Source: Bacteroidales bacterium UBA4331 (GTDB taxonomy: Bacteria; Bacteroidota; Bacteroidia; Bacteroidales; Paludibacteraceae). From it: a DNA stretch of 44,443 bases. The notes beneath the pieces were generated by a model, which saw nothing but the letters and a program-made list of their open reading frames with translations, had not been told where the DNA came from and made no database searches. Of this stretch, positions 22,588-30,750 are shown piece by piece (the first letter of the stretch is position 1; each line of letters starts with the position of its first letter). The stretch covers positions 1 to 44,443 of the forward strand of contig DGTR01000005.1 of assembly GCA_002394395.1 (NCBI GenBank), written 5' to 3'. The translations under genes and the position numbers were made by a program.

Positions 22588-24842
22588 ATCTTCTCTAATT
22601 TCGCGTGGGTAAGGAGCAGGGTCTTGGTGCCCTGGGTATCGAAGTTAATCTCAATCTTATCATTCTCCGTGACCTCGTCCCGATAGACGCGGACGACAGT
22701 GCCGTCTCCGAAGACGCGGTGGGTGACGCGATCGCCGGCAAGGAAGCCCCCCTCATTCCCCCCATGAAGGGGGGAAGACACCACGCGTGTAAACCGCGCA
22801 GGACTAGGCATTCTAGAGGGACTAGAGATACTAGAGAGACTAGGGCTACCAAAACTACCAGCCGGTCTGTGTTCTGACAGGCCGAAGGCCGGTCGTTGTA
22901 AGTCGAGGTACTGACGATCGATGTCATTGAGGAAACGGGAGGGACTGTTGAACGCCATCTGGCCGTTACGGAAACGCTGGCGGGCGTAGGAGAGATAGCA
23001 CCGCTCCATAGCTCGGGTGATAGCGACATAGAGTAACCGCCGCTCTTCCTCTATCTCACCGGGTTTGGTACAGAACTGGCTGGGGAAGAGGTTCTCCTCC
23101 ATGCCACCGATGAAGACGACGGGGAACTCCAGACCCTTCGCGGCGTGCACCGTCATCAGCGTCACGCGTTCGGTGGTGTCAGAGAGGTTCTCGTCTTGGT
23201 CGGTCTGGAGGCTGACTTCGCTGAGGAAGTCGGTGATGGGGGTGAAGTCGATGCCTTCCTCCTGCCGCTGGGCGACGAACTCACGGATGGCGTTAAGGAG
23301 CTCCTGGACGTTCTGCGCGCGGTCGATGCCTTCAGGCGTCGTGTCGATAGCGAGCGCGGTCATGACACCTGTCGTGCGGAGCGTTTGTTCGGCAAAAGTA
23401 TAAGCGTCGGTCTCTTCGCTGAGTTGGGCGAGTTGGTCCATGAGAAGGGCAAAAGCCTGCAGTCGTTTCTTCGTAGCCGCCGCGACGTCCAGCCCGGACT
23501 CTTCGGGCAGGCGCATGACCTCAAGGTAGGGCAGGTGGTGAGCGATGGCATTTGCCGACACTTTCTTCATCGTCGTATCGCCTATCCCACGACCGGGAAA
23601 GCCGACGATACGGAGCAGGGCTTCGTTATCTCGGGGGTTGACCGCCAGACGGAAGTAGCCGAGGGCGTCCTTGATCTCCTTGCGTTGGTAGAACGAGGTG
23701 CCGCCATAGATGCGGTAGGGTATATTGCGTTTGCGCAGTTCGTTCTCGAAGACACGGCTCTGCGCGTTCGTCCGATAGAGGATGGCGATATCGTTGTAGC
23801 CGTACTGGGTATGAGCTTTGGCGATTTGCTCGGCTACGCCGTTGGCTTCGGCGCGGTCGTCCATATAGGCATTGAGCCGTAGGGGTTGTCCTTCCTCTTT
23901 CTCGGAGAAGACGGTCTTCTCGATCTGGTGGATGTTCTTATGGATGAGGGAGTTCGCCGCATTGACGATATTGCGGGTCGAGCGGTAGTTGCGCTCGAGT
24001 TTGAAGAGTTGCGCCTGGGGGTACTGCTGACGGAAATTGAGGATGTTGCGTATGTCCGCTCCGCGGAAGGAGTATATACTCTGCGCATCATCTCCGACAA
24101 CGCAGATATTATCCTGGGGTGCCGCGAGTCTGCCGACAAGGAGGTACTGGACGTAGTTCGTATCCTGGTACTCATCGACGAGCACGTATCGGAACATCAG
24201 TTGTAGCTGCTCGCGCACTTCGGGGTACTGGTCCATGAGGCGTAGCATGTTGATCAGCAGGTCGTCAAAATCCATGGCGTTGGCTGCTTTGAGTCGCGCT
24301 TCGTAGAGGGCATAGACGGTGGTGATGTCGTACAGCCGTGCCTCGCGGTCGGCCTGTAGCAAGTCGCGGTTCTGGCCGTACTGGGAAGGAGAGATCAGGT
24401 TGTTTTTCGCCATGGAGATCCGTCCCAAGACGACTGTCGGTTTGTATATCTTCTCGTCCAGCCCGCGTTCCTTGCAGATAGCTTTGATAACGGACTTGCT
24501 GTCGGAGGTGTCGTAGATAGTGAAATCGCGGGTGAAGCCGAGTTTCTCTGCGTCGTGTCTCAGCAGTTTCGCGCAGATACTATGGAAGGTACCCATCCAG
24601 AGGTAACGTGCGTCGTTGCCGACGAGTTTCTGGATGCGCTCCTTCATCTCCCGCGCGGCTTTGTTGGTGAACGTCAGGGCTAAGATATTCCCGGCGGGAA
24701 CGCCTTGTGACAAGAGATAAGCGATGCGATAGGTCAAGACTCTGGTCTTGCCCGAACCTGCGCCTGCGACGATGAGCGACGGCCCTTCCGTAGCCGTGAC
24801 CGCAGCGCGTTGGGTAGTATTGAGTTGATCTAAAAATTCCAT
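22584..24842 (-). CDS. pcrA: PcrA/UvrD-family DNA helicase
   Basis: A 752-residue superfamily 1A 3'-5' helicase for repair and for clearing replication obstacles. Motif I is GAGSGKTRVLTYRIAYLL, motif II VLVDEYQDTNYVQ, motif III VGDDAQSIYSFRGADI, motif IV QLFKLERNYRSTRNI, and motifs V-VI VTLMTVHAAKGLEFPVVFI and LLYVAITRAMERCYLSYA. Start ATG at 24842 (MEFLDQLNTTQRAAV) is preferred over the TTG 13 codons earlier, which lies in the promoter. The C-terminal linker before the Tudor-like end (AGDRVTHRVFGDGTVV) contains two in-frame repeats: a CTAG nonamer array giving a Ser/Pro-rich stretch and a palindrome giving SSPLHGGNEGG. Both are absent from typical PcrA. Confidence 0.95.
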   Translation of the reverse strand: MEFLDQLNTTQRAAVTATEGPSLIVAGAGSGKTRVLTYRIAYLLSQGVPAGNILALTFTNKAAREMKERIQKLVGNDARYLWMGTFHSICAKLLRHDAEKLGFTRDFTIYDTSDSKSVIKAICKERGLDEKIYKPTVVLGRISMAKNNLISPSQYGQNRDLLQADREARLYDITTVYALYEARLKAANAMDFDDLLINMLRLMDQYPEVREQLQLMFRYVLVDEYQDTNYVQYLLVGRLAAPQDNICVVGDDAQSIYSFRGADIRNILNFRQQYPQAQLFKLERNYRSTRNIVNAANSLIHKNIHQIEKTVFSEKEEGQPLRLNAYMDDRAEANGVAEQIAKAHTQYGYNDIAILYRTNAQSRVFENELRKRNIPYRIYGGTSFYQRKEIKDALGYFRLAVNPRDNEALLRIVGFPGRGIGDTTMKKVSANAIAHHLPYLEVMRLPEESGLDVAAATKKRLQAFALLMDQLAQLSEETDAYTFAEQTLRTTGVMTALAIDTTPEGIDRAQNVQELLNAIREFVAQRQEEGIDFTPITDFLSEVSLQTDQDENLSDTTERVTLMTVHAAKGLEFPVVFIGGMEENLFPSQFCTKPGEIEEERRLLYVAITRAMERCYLSYARQRFRNGQMAFNSPSRFLNDIDRQYLDLQRPAFGLSEHRPAGSFGSPSLSSISSPSRMPSPARFTRVVSSPLHGGNEGGFLAGDRVTHRVFGDGTVVRVYRDEVTENDKIEINFDTQGTKTLLLTHAKLEKI
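22757..22777. repeat. In-frame GC-rich palindrome in uvrD/pcrA
   Basis: TTCCCCCC (22757-22764) pairs with GGGGGGAA (22770-22777) around ATGAA. It encodes SSPLHGGNEGG in the C-terminal linker. Confidence 0.85.
22804..22848. repeat. CTAG nonamer repeat inside uvrD/pcrA
   Basis: Five 9-bp units, each beginning CTAG: CTAGGCATT, CTAGAGGGA, CTAGAGATA, CTAGAGAGA, CTAGGGCTA. Because 9 is divisible by 3 the array keeps the frame and encodes a Pro/Ser tripeptide series (PSL SSI SSP SRM PSP). Confidence 0.85.
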
Positions 24843-24850
24843 AATCGCTA

Positions 24851-24881
24851 CAAAATTACAACAAAATTTGCACATACGCAA
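24851..24881 (-). promoter_or_regulatory. Promoter of pcrA/uvrD
   Basis: The minus strand reads TTG (24881-24879), a 20-base spacer and TAATTTTG (24858-24851). It is interleaved with the aroB promoter in the same geometry as 8851-8898. Confidence 0.85.
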
Positions 24882-24898
24882 AAAAAAGTGTAACTTTG
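24868..24898 (+). promoter_or_regulatory. Promoter of aroB
   Basis: TTG (24868-24870), a 20-base spacer and TAACTTTG (24891-24898). It shares TTGCACATACGCAA with the opposing pcrA promoter. Confidence 0.85.
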
Positions 24899-24909
24899 CA
24901 GCGGATTTT

Positions 24910-25983
24910 ATGATTTACGAGGATTTACATAGTGCCTTATCGAAGATTTTGAGCTCGTATGAGCCCGATCAGGTTTGTTTTGTCATTGATGAGCAAGTAA
25001 GGGGCATCATTGAGGCAAATAAGGGGCTCATCGGACTCAAGTGCTGTACACTATCGGTGTCCGAATCGGAAAAGACCCTTGAGACGGTGCAGAAGATTTG
25101 GGATTTCTTCTTCTCTATCGGCCTCACGCGAAGAGGCGTGGTAGTGGCTATCGGTGGTGGGGTGCTGACGGATCTGGTAGGTTTTGCAGCAGCCACTTAT
25201 AAACGCGGCGTGGATTGTATCAATGTGCCGACGACGCTCCTTGCGATGGTCGATGCCTCGACAGGCGGCAAGACGGGCTTTAACTACCACGGTCTCAAAA
25301 ACAGTATCGGTGTTTTTGCTCCACCGGTAGAGACCCTCATCTGGCCCGGATGGCTGCAGACGCTGCCGGCGAAAGAGATGCTGAACGGTTTTGCGGAGAT
25401 GCTGAAGACGGGGCTTATTGAAAGCCCCACCCCGACCCTCCCCCGTAGGGAGGGAGAAAAGAGCTCTCTTTGGCACGACCTGCTCAACTACGATTTGGAG
25501 GCGATGCCGATTGAGGAGTTGACGCCGCTGATCCGGCGGTGCGTGGAGGTCAAAGGGGCGATCGTTGCGGCTGACCCCAAAGAAGAAGGGCTGCGTAAGG
25601 TGCTGAATTTCGGGCATACGTTCGGCCACGCGTTAGAGGAGTTGAGTCACGCGCAAGCCCATCCGGGTGTCGAGCCGCTCGACCACGGTTACGCGGTGCT
25701 GTACGGAATGATTGCGGAGCTGTACCTGTCGGTAACCAAACTCGGCTGCGAGCGCGAGGCGCTGCAACAGCTGACGCAGATCATGCTTCATACGTACGGC
25801 AAGCCTGCCTGCAAATGTTCCGACCGCGAGCGGCTGATTGCCCTCATGCAGCAGGATAAAAAGAACGAGCGTGCCGCTGAGATCAACTGCACGCTCCTTC
25901 GGGCTGTCGGTTCGCCGGTAGTCAATCAGACGATCACTGCTGACGAAGCCGCTGAGGCATGGGAATATCTGTTCTCCCTCTGA
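24910..25983 (+). CDS. aroB: 3-dehydroquinate synthase
   Basis: Second step of the shikimate pathway: converts DAHP to 3-dehydroquinate using NAD and a divalent metal. From ATG 24910 the protein is 357 residues; the longer frame begins at a TTG that is the promoter -33 box. Signature elements are VVAIGGGVLTDLVGFAAATYKRG (NAD-binding), VPTTLLAMVDASTGGKTGFN, and the metal-binding histidines in LNFGHTFGHALEE. Residues ~172-187 (ESPTPTLPRREGEKSS) come from an inserted palindromic repeat rather than the family fold; the reading frame stays open. It converges on rfbB with 11 bases between the stops. Confidence 0.95.
   Translation: MIYEDLHSALSKILSSYEPDQVCFVIDEQVRGIIEANKGLIGLKCCTLSVSESEKTLETVQKIWDFFFSIGLTRRGVVVAIGGGVLTDLVGFAAATYKRGVDCINVPTTLLAMVDASTGGKTGFNYHGLKNSIGVFAPPVETLIWPGWLQTLPAKEMLNGFAEMLKTGLIESPTPTLPRREGEKSSLWHDLLNYDLEAMPIEELTPLIRRCVEVKGAIVAADPKEEGLRKVLNFGHTFGHALEELSHAQAHPGVEPLDHGYAVLYGMIAELYLSVTKLGCEREALQQLTQIMLHTYGKPACKCSDRERLIALMQQDKKNERAAEINCTLLRAVGSPVVNQTITADEAAEAWEYLFSL
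25410..25454. repeat. In-frame GC-rich palindromes in aroB
   Basis: Two adjacent hairpins: GGGGC/GCCCC (25410-25428) and CCCTCCC/GGGAGGG (25436-25454). The second encodes most of TPTLPRREG, a peptide I recognise as a common Bacteroidetes in-frame repeat insert. Confidence 0.85.
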
Positions 25984-25994
25984 TTATCGTTTTT

Positions 25995-27128
25995 TCACCG
26001 ACCTTTATACATCTCCTCGTAGTATTTCTCGTACTCGCCGGAGGTGATGTTATCCAGCCAAGGCTGGTTGTCCAAGTACCAGCGGACGGTTTTCTCTATA
26101 CCTTCCTCAAACTGCAAGGAGGGTTCCCAACCTAACTCTTTCTGCAATTTCGTCGAGTCGATGGCGTAGCGCATGTCGTGGCCTGCGCGGTCGGTGACGT
26201 AGGTGATGAGGTCGAGGTCAGCTCCTTCGGGACGACCCAGGAGTCGATCGACGGTCTTGATAACCGTCTTGATAATGTCGATATTCTTCCACTCGTTGAA
26301 GCCGCCGATGTTATAGGTCTCGGCAATGGTGCCCTTATGGAAGATGAGGTCTATCGCGCGTGCGTGATCCTCTACATATAACCAGTCGCGCACGTTCTCT
26401 CCCTTGCCATAGACCGGCAGGGGTTTGCGATGGCGGATATTATTGATGAAGAGCGGGATGAGTTTCTCGGGGAACTGGTAGGGACCGTAGTTATTCGAGC
26501 AGTTCGTCACGATGGTCGGCATGCCGTAGGTGTCGTGGAAAGCGCGGACGAAATGGTCGGAGGACGCTTTCGATGCCGAATAAGGCGAGTGTGGGTTGTA
26601 TTTCGTCGTCTCATAGAAGAAGTCCTCACCATACGCCAGATGGTGCTCGGAGGAGGAAGCCTTGGTGGTGAACGGCGGTTGGATGCCCTCGGGGTGGGTC
26701 ATCTGCAGAGCGCCATAGACCTCGTCCGTGGAGATGTGGTAGAAACGCTTGCCCTCGTATCTCTCCGGCAGGGACTCCCAGTAGAGTTTCGCCGCCTGGA
26801 GCATGGAGAGGGTGCCCATGACGTTCGTCTTGGCGAAAGTGAAGGGATCCTTGATGGAGCGGTCCACGTGGCTCTCTGCCGCCAGGTGGATGACGCCGGT
26901 GACGTGCTCCTCCTGCATGAGGGCGTAGATGGTGTCAAAATCGCAGATGTCTGCGCGCACAAAACGGTAGTTGGGTTTGTCCTCGATGTCCTTGAGGTTC
27001 GCGAGGTTGCCTGCGTAGGTCAGTTTGTCCACATTGATGATCCGGTAGTCCGGGTATTTGTTGACGAAGAGCCGTACGACGTGGCTTCCGATAAATCCGG
27101 CTCCGCCGGTGATAATGATAGATTGCAT
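25995..27128 (-). CDS. rfbB: dTDP-glucose 4,6-dehydratase
   Basis: Makes dTDP-4-keto-6-deoxyglucose, the branch point to rhamnose and other deoxysugars of surface polysaccharides. The 377-residue extended SDR protein has the Rossmann motif TGGAGFIGSHVV near the N-terminus, HLAAESHVDRS, the active-site region HISTDEVYG (Thr-Asp-Glu triad) and YSASKASSDHFV (Tyr-x3-Lys). Length is slightly above the usual ~350 residues, with an extra segment around FTTKASSSEHHLAYGEDF as in other Bacteroidetes. It is the last gene of the large minus-strand set, 31 bases after the CotH gene; no other rhamnose gene is in the window. Confidence 0.95.
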   Translation of the reverse strand: MQSIIITGGAGFIGSHVVRLFVNKYPDYRIINVDKLTYAGNLANLKDIEDKPNYRFVRADICDFDTIYALMQEEHVTGVIHLAAESHVDRSIKDPFTFAKTNVMGTLSMLQAAKLYWESLPERYEGKRFYHISTDEVYGALQMTHPEGIQPPFTTKASSSEHHLAYGEDFFYETTKYNPHSPYSASKASSDHFVRAFHDTYGMPTIVTNCSNNYGPYQFPEKLIPLFINNIRHRKPLPVYGKGENVRDWLYVEDHARAIDLIFHKGTIAETYNIGGFNEWKNIDIIKTVIKTVDRLLGRPEGADLDLITYVTDRAGHDMRYAIDSTKLQKELGWEPSLQFEEGIEKTVRWYLDNQPWLDNITSGEYEKYYEEMYKGR

Positions 27129-27159
27129 ATGTCGTATAATTTTAGTTATTCATGATGTA

Positions 27160-28626
27160 TTACCAATATACCGATGCGGCTTTGGTACGGAAGAAATTAC
27201 TGTTGTCCCCTCCGCCTGCGTCGCCTGTGAGGAGCCGGTACTGCGTCTGACTCCAAGCTGCCGGCAGGTCGGCTATCTCCATTTCCGCGCCGGTGTCGTT
27301 GGCTACATAGTCGCGCACCAGATCCTGCATCTCCTTCACTCGCGTCATCGCAGTCTCCGGCTTCATCAGATCCGGCGAAGTGACGATCTGCTTGAGGTAT
27401 TCCTTGTATTTCGCTTCGTACGCCGTGATACTCAGCACTTTGCGCATCAGCAGGCGGTCGCCTTCACGGCTTCCCCAATGCAGAGGATCCTGCGTACCGG
27501 CATTCTGCAGACCGTTGATCGAAACAGATGTACCCAGGGTATTGTCGTAGTCGTAGGGGATGAAATAGAACCGGTGGTTGAGGTCAAAATAGAAATAATA
27601 GTTATTGGCGTTCACCCAATAATCGTCCCACATACCAACCGCTACGTTTACAGCTAAAGCCCGCAGGAACAGATCTACGTCCATGTGCGCCTCCAGATAG
27701 TTCTTCAGCGCGTCACTACCGCTCGGCAGCGGGCGCATCTGCTCCATGAAATCATATAACTCCTGCTGAGCTTGGGATAGCTCCGTTTTCTTCGTTTTCA
27801 GGGCATAGGAATAGGTGTGTGTCTCGTCGGCAACACCCATCTTGCTCTTGCCGGTATAGTTGAAATCACTCAGATCCGCCTGACCGTTTTCGTTATAGGC
27901 GGCTTTCCAGATATGTCCGTCGTTATCGGGCAGTTGTCCGTTCTTCTTGCGCTCATCCATCCATCCCTTCCGTACGCCTTCGATCATAGCATAGACACCG
28001 AAATAGGCGGGTTGGTCGTCTTCCTCGACGCGGATATAGAGCCGGCAGTAACTTGCTCTCGGCGCACTCCACACGCCAAACCGCCGGAACAGGTCATAAC
28101 AGAACACCTCGCGGCAATAAGAGGGATCGGAGTTGAAGAATTTCAGGACGATGCGGTCGCTGCCGAAGAACCGTTCGCCGGTAGTATATTCCGTGAACTT
28201 GACGCCGAAATGCGCATGATGCCATTTGGCTCCATTACGTTGGTGAGGCTCGCCGTATTCTCCTTCCGGCCGTCTACGGCTGGTGTTTCCCCGCGGGCGC
28301 AGTCCCACGCTGTCACGTGTGTAGGTCACGCCGTCTTTGGTAAACGAGAAGGCAGCCGGCACGTAGAGTCCGTTATCTTTGTTCTCGTCAAAATTACGAA
28401 GATAGGTATTCCAGTTCTCTTCCGTCACCGTCAGCGTGATCTCCGGCACCGCCGTGAGGTCGTATAAATAGTCCGCGTTGCGGTGGGTCGAGAGATCGCC
28501 GGAGTCCTCCCCGGTCTGTTCTCCGGGGGTATTCGGGTTCTTGGGCTCCGAGTTCTCAAAGAGCGAACAGGAAGCTATCAGGATCATTCCTATCAGTCCT
28601 ATTATATATCGCGCGCAACGCGTCAT
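27160..28626 (-). CDS. CotH kinase-family lipoprotein
   Basis: A 488-residue lipoprotein with a lipobox at IGMILIASC (Cys20), then an acidic low-complexity tether (EPKNPNTPGEQTGEDSGDLS). The CotH domain includes VGLRPRGNTSRRR, KFTEYTTGERFFGSDRIVLK, YFGVYAMIEGVRKGW and the Asp-rich RFYFIPYDYDNTLG, which matches the metal-binding/catalytic part of the secreted CotH protein kinases. In Bacteroidetes these lipoproteins are often near surface-polysaccharide or adhesin genes; their substrates are unknown. ATG overlaps the birA stop (ATGA), so translation is coupled. Confidence 0.85.
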   Translation of the reverse strand: MTRCARYIIGLIGMILIASCSLFENSEPKNPNTPGEQTGEDSGDLSTHRNADYLYDLTAVPEITLTVTEENWNTYLRNFDENKDNGLYVPAAFSFTKDGVTYTRDSVGLRPRGNTSRRRPEGEYGEPHQRNGAKWHHAHFGVKFTEYTTGERFFGSDRIVLKFFNSDPSYCREVFCYDLFRRFGVWSAPRASYCRLYIRVEEDDQPAYFGVYAMIEGVRKGWMDERKKNGQLPDNDGHIWKAAYNENGQADLSDFNYTGKSKMGVADETHTYSYALKTKKTELSQAQQELYDFMEQMRPLPSGSDALKNYLEAHMDVDLFLRALAVNVAVGMWDDYWVNANNYYFYFDLNHRFYFIPYDYDNTLGTSVSINGLQNAGTQDPLHWGSREGDRLLMRKVLSITAYEAKYKEYLKQIVTSPDLMKPETAMTRVKEMQDLVRDYVANDTGAEMEIADLPAAWSQTQYRLLTGDAGGGDNSNFFRTKAASVYW

Positions 28627-29390
28627 AGTACAAATTGTATTTCTTTGAAATGATATTTCTTTTCTCCTTCTGCTGTGTGGAGGACCAACTCGCCTTGCTC
28701 CGTAATGCCGGCTATCGATGCTTCAAAAGCCTCTTTAGGGTGGTTTGTCAGTATCCGGCTCGGTGTCAGGTTCACCTCCCGTTCGGCAAACAACCATTTG
28801 CCTTCGCGTCGGTAGAGGTGCTCTCGGTAATACGCCCATACCTGCGCTTCGTCCATCGCTTCGAGAGCCTCTATCTGCGCCATGAGCGTGTGCATCAGAG
28901 CGTCGATGTCCGTCTCTTTGCCGCAGATCTGTTTCAGCGAGACAGGGTTCGGCGCGGAGGAAAGGAAGGTCGTTTGGTTGACATTCAGCCCGATGCCGGC
29001 GATGGAGTAGGTCACTTCGCTGCCGAGGATCGCGTTCTCGACGAGGATGCCGGCAATCTTCTTGTCTCCGTAGTAGATGTCGTTGGGCCACTTTATTGAG
29101 ACCGTTTCGCACAAAGATAAAAGACCGCTCCGCTCAAAGAGCAAAGACCGAATTACCTTGTGGACTGCGACGGAGACGAGGACGTTGAGGTAGAACAAGT
29201 CTTTTCTCGGCGGTAAGAGGATGGAGCAGAGCAGGTTCTTTCCTTCTTCGCTCTCCCATCCGTTGCCGGCCTGTCCGCGTCCTGCGGTCTGGAACCCGGT
29301 GTATAAGTAGCGCTCGCCTTCCGGCCATTCGCCCTTCGCCAGCAGTTCCTTCATCAGGGTGTTCGTACTATTGGTGCTGCTTATATACAT
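28623..29390 (-). CDS. birA: Biotin-[acetyl-CoA-carboxylase] ligase
   Basis: Attaches biotin to the carrier domains of biotin-dependent carboxylases and decarboxylases. At 255 residues it is the short class without a DNA-binding domain. Motifs are SSTNSTNTLMKEL (substrate threonine), GRGQAGNGWESEEGKNLLCS (the biotinyl-AMP loop), SIKWPNDIYYGDKKIAGILVE and the IAGIGLNVNQ motif. Its start overlaps the end of dacB by 23 bases, and its stop overlaps the CotH start, so it is embedded in a tight operon. Confidence 0.95.
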   Translation of the reverse strand: MYISSTNSTNTLMKELLAKGEWPEGERYLYTGFQTAGRGQAGNGWESEEGKNLLCSILLPPRKDLFYLNVLVSVAVHKVIRSLLFERSGLLSLCETVSIKWPNDIYYGDKKIAGILVENAILGSEVTYSIAGIGLNVNQTTFLSSAPNPVSLKQICGKETDIDALMHTLMAQIEALEAMDEAQVWAYYREHLYRREGKWLFAEREVNLTPSRILTNHPKEAFEASIAGITEQGELVLHTAEGEKKYHFKEIQFVL

Positions 29391-30750
29391 CGAGTAGGTA
29401 TTGTTGGATGACCGTTTGGATGTTACGAGCCTTGCCGGGAGCCGAGTTGATGAGGATCGCGAAGACCCAGGTATCTCCGTTCGGCATGTTGATGTACCCT
29501 GCGAAATTCTTCGTTCCGGCGATGGTACCGCTCTTGGCGTGAATACGTCCTTCGAGCGGCGTGTCGGGACAAAGGGATTTCAGCGTGCCGGTCTTGCCGC
29601 TTATCGGCAGCGAAGCTATCCATGCTTCTTTGTTCGGGCTCTTGGACATGATGCTGAGCAGCTGCACAAACGCTTTCGCGCTGACGGCATCCTGCGGCGC
29701 GAGACCGCAACCATCTTTGATAATCGCATTCTGGACGGATACTCCGCGGCGACGCCAGTAGTCGCGCAGCAGGTCCTGACTGTTATGGATGGTGCCGGGC
29801 AAGGTATAACGCGTGCCCAAGTAGCGGAAGAGCGCCTCGGCGTAGAGGTTGTTCGAGTTGATATTCGTCTCCTTGATGATCTCCGACAGGGGTTCGGAAT
29901 AATGGGTGTACAGTTCCGTCCTGGGCGGAGTCAAGGGGTTATAATCCGCTATGTAGGTCGCTTCACGTTTGACGGTGATACCTGCTGCGGCTAAGCGTGC
30001 CTGCAGGTGTTGAGCCAACAAAAGTCCGGGGTTCGGCAGGTCGCCCTTGATGCCGAAAGTTCCTAAGTTAGAGGGCACCGCGCCGGTGAGGTAGCGTTCG
30101 TTGCTGTACGGCAAACCACTGACAAAAGCGCCATCGTAGGTGATCTTCTCGCACCGCACATGATTGATCCATCGGAGGCCACGTACTTCGGGTTCGGTCT
30201 TCACGACCGCAGCCGTTGAACCTACCTCGCCGCTCTTGAGGACGATATTCATCGTGTTGCCGAAATAGTTGAGGCTGAAGATGCCCGGCGCGTAGTAGTT
30301 TCCTGCGTCCTCGCATAGCCAATTGGGGTTCTGCGCCTCGCCGTCCAGCATCGTCATGTCGGCTATCACACCGCCGTCGATGCGTTGGATGCCGGCTTTC
30401 TGTATCGCCTTGACCCATTGATCGAGGAATGCCGTGCGGCCTTTCCATCCCAAGGAGGGGTCGCATCCTCCGCGGACGTATAAGTCGCCGTGGAGGGTAC
30501 CGTTCTCGATCGTGCCGGTGTACTCGATGATCGTCGGGAACCGGAATCCCGGCCCCATCGTCTCGAGCGCGGCAGCCGTCGTCAGCAGTTTCATTACTGA
30601 CGCCGGCGGTACCACGTAGTTCTCGCGGTAGGAGTCAATCACTTCCCCGGTCGTCATGTTCTGCACAAAGACGGACATATTCGCCTGCCCCGTGAGAGGG
30701 TGGCTTGTCAGGAAGTTGACGGAGAGTAATATACTAAGAAAGATACTCAT
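29368..30750 (-). CDS. dacB: D-alanyl-D-alanine carboxypeptidase/endopeptidase (S13, PBP4-like)
   Basis: A periplasmic penicillin-binding protein that trims and cleaves peptidoglycan cross-links. From ATG 30750 it has 460 residues with a signal sequence MSIFLSILLSVNFLTSHPLTG; the frame extends 19 codons further into the NfnAB gene, which is unlikely. Active-site motifs are Ser51-V-M-Lys54 (PPASVMKLLT), Ser-Asn-Asn in NINSNNLYAE, and Lys-Ser-Gly in IHAKSGTIAGT. The long insertion between the first two motifs is typical of class C type 3 PBPs. Start overlaps the preceding gene by 17 bases. Confidence 0.93.
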   Translation of the reverse strand: MSIFLSILLSVNFLTSHPLTGQANMSVFVQNMTTGEVIDSYRENYVVPPASVMKLLTTAAALETMGPGFRFPTIIEYTGTIENGTLHGDLYVRGGCDPSLGWKGRTAFLDQWVKAIQKAGIQRIDGGVIADMTMLDGEAQNPNWLCEDAGNYYAPGIFSLNYFGNTMNIVLKSGEVGSTAAVVKTEPEVRGLRWINHVRCEKITYDGAFVSGLPYSNERYLTGAVPSNLGTFGIKGDLPNPGLLLAQHLQARLAAAGITVKREATYIADYNPLTPPRTELYTHYSEPLSEIIKETNINSNNLYAEALFRYLGTRYTLPGTIHNSQDLLRDYWRRRGVSVQNAIIKDGCGLAPQDAVSAKAFVQLLSIMSKSPNKEAWIASLPISGKTGTLKSLCPDTPLEGRIHAKSGTIAGTKNFAGYINMPNGDTWVFAILINSAPGKARNIQTVIQQYLLDVYKQHQ

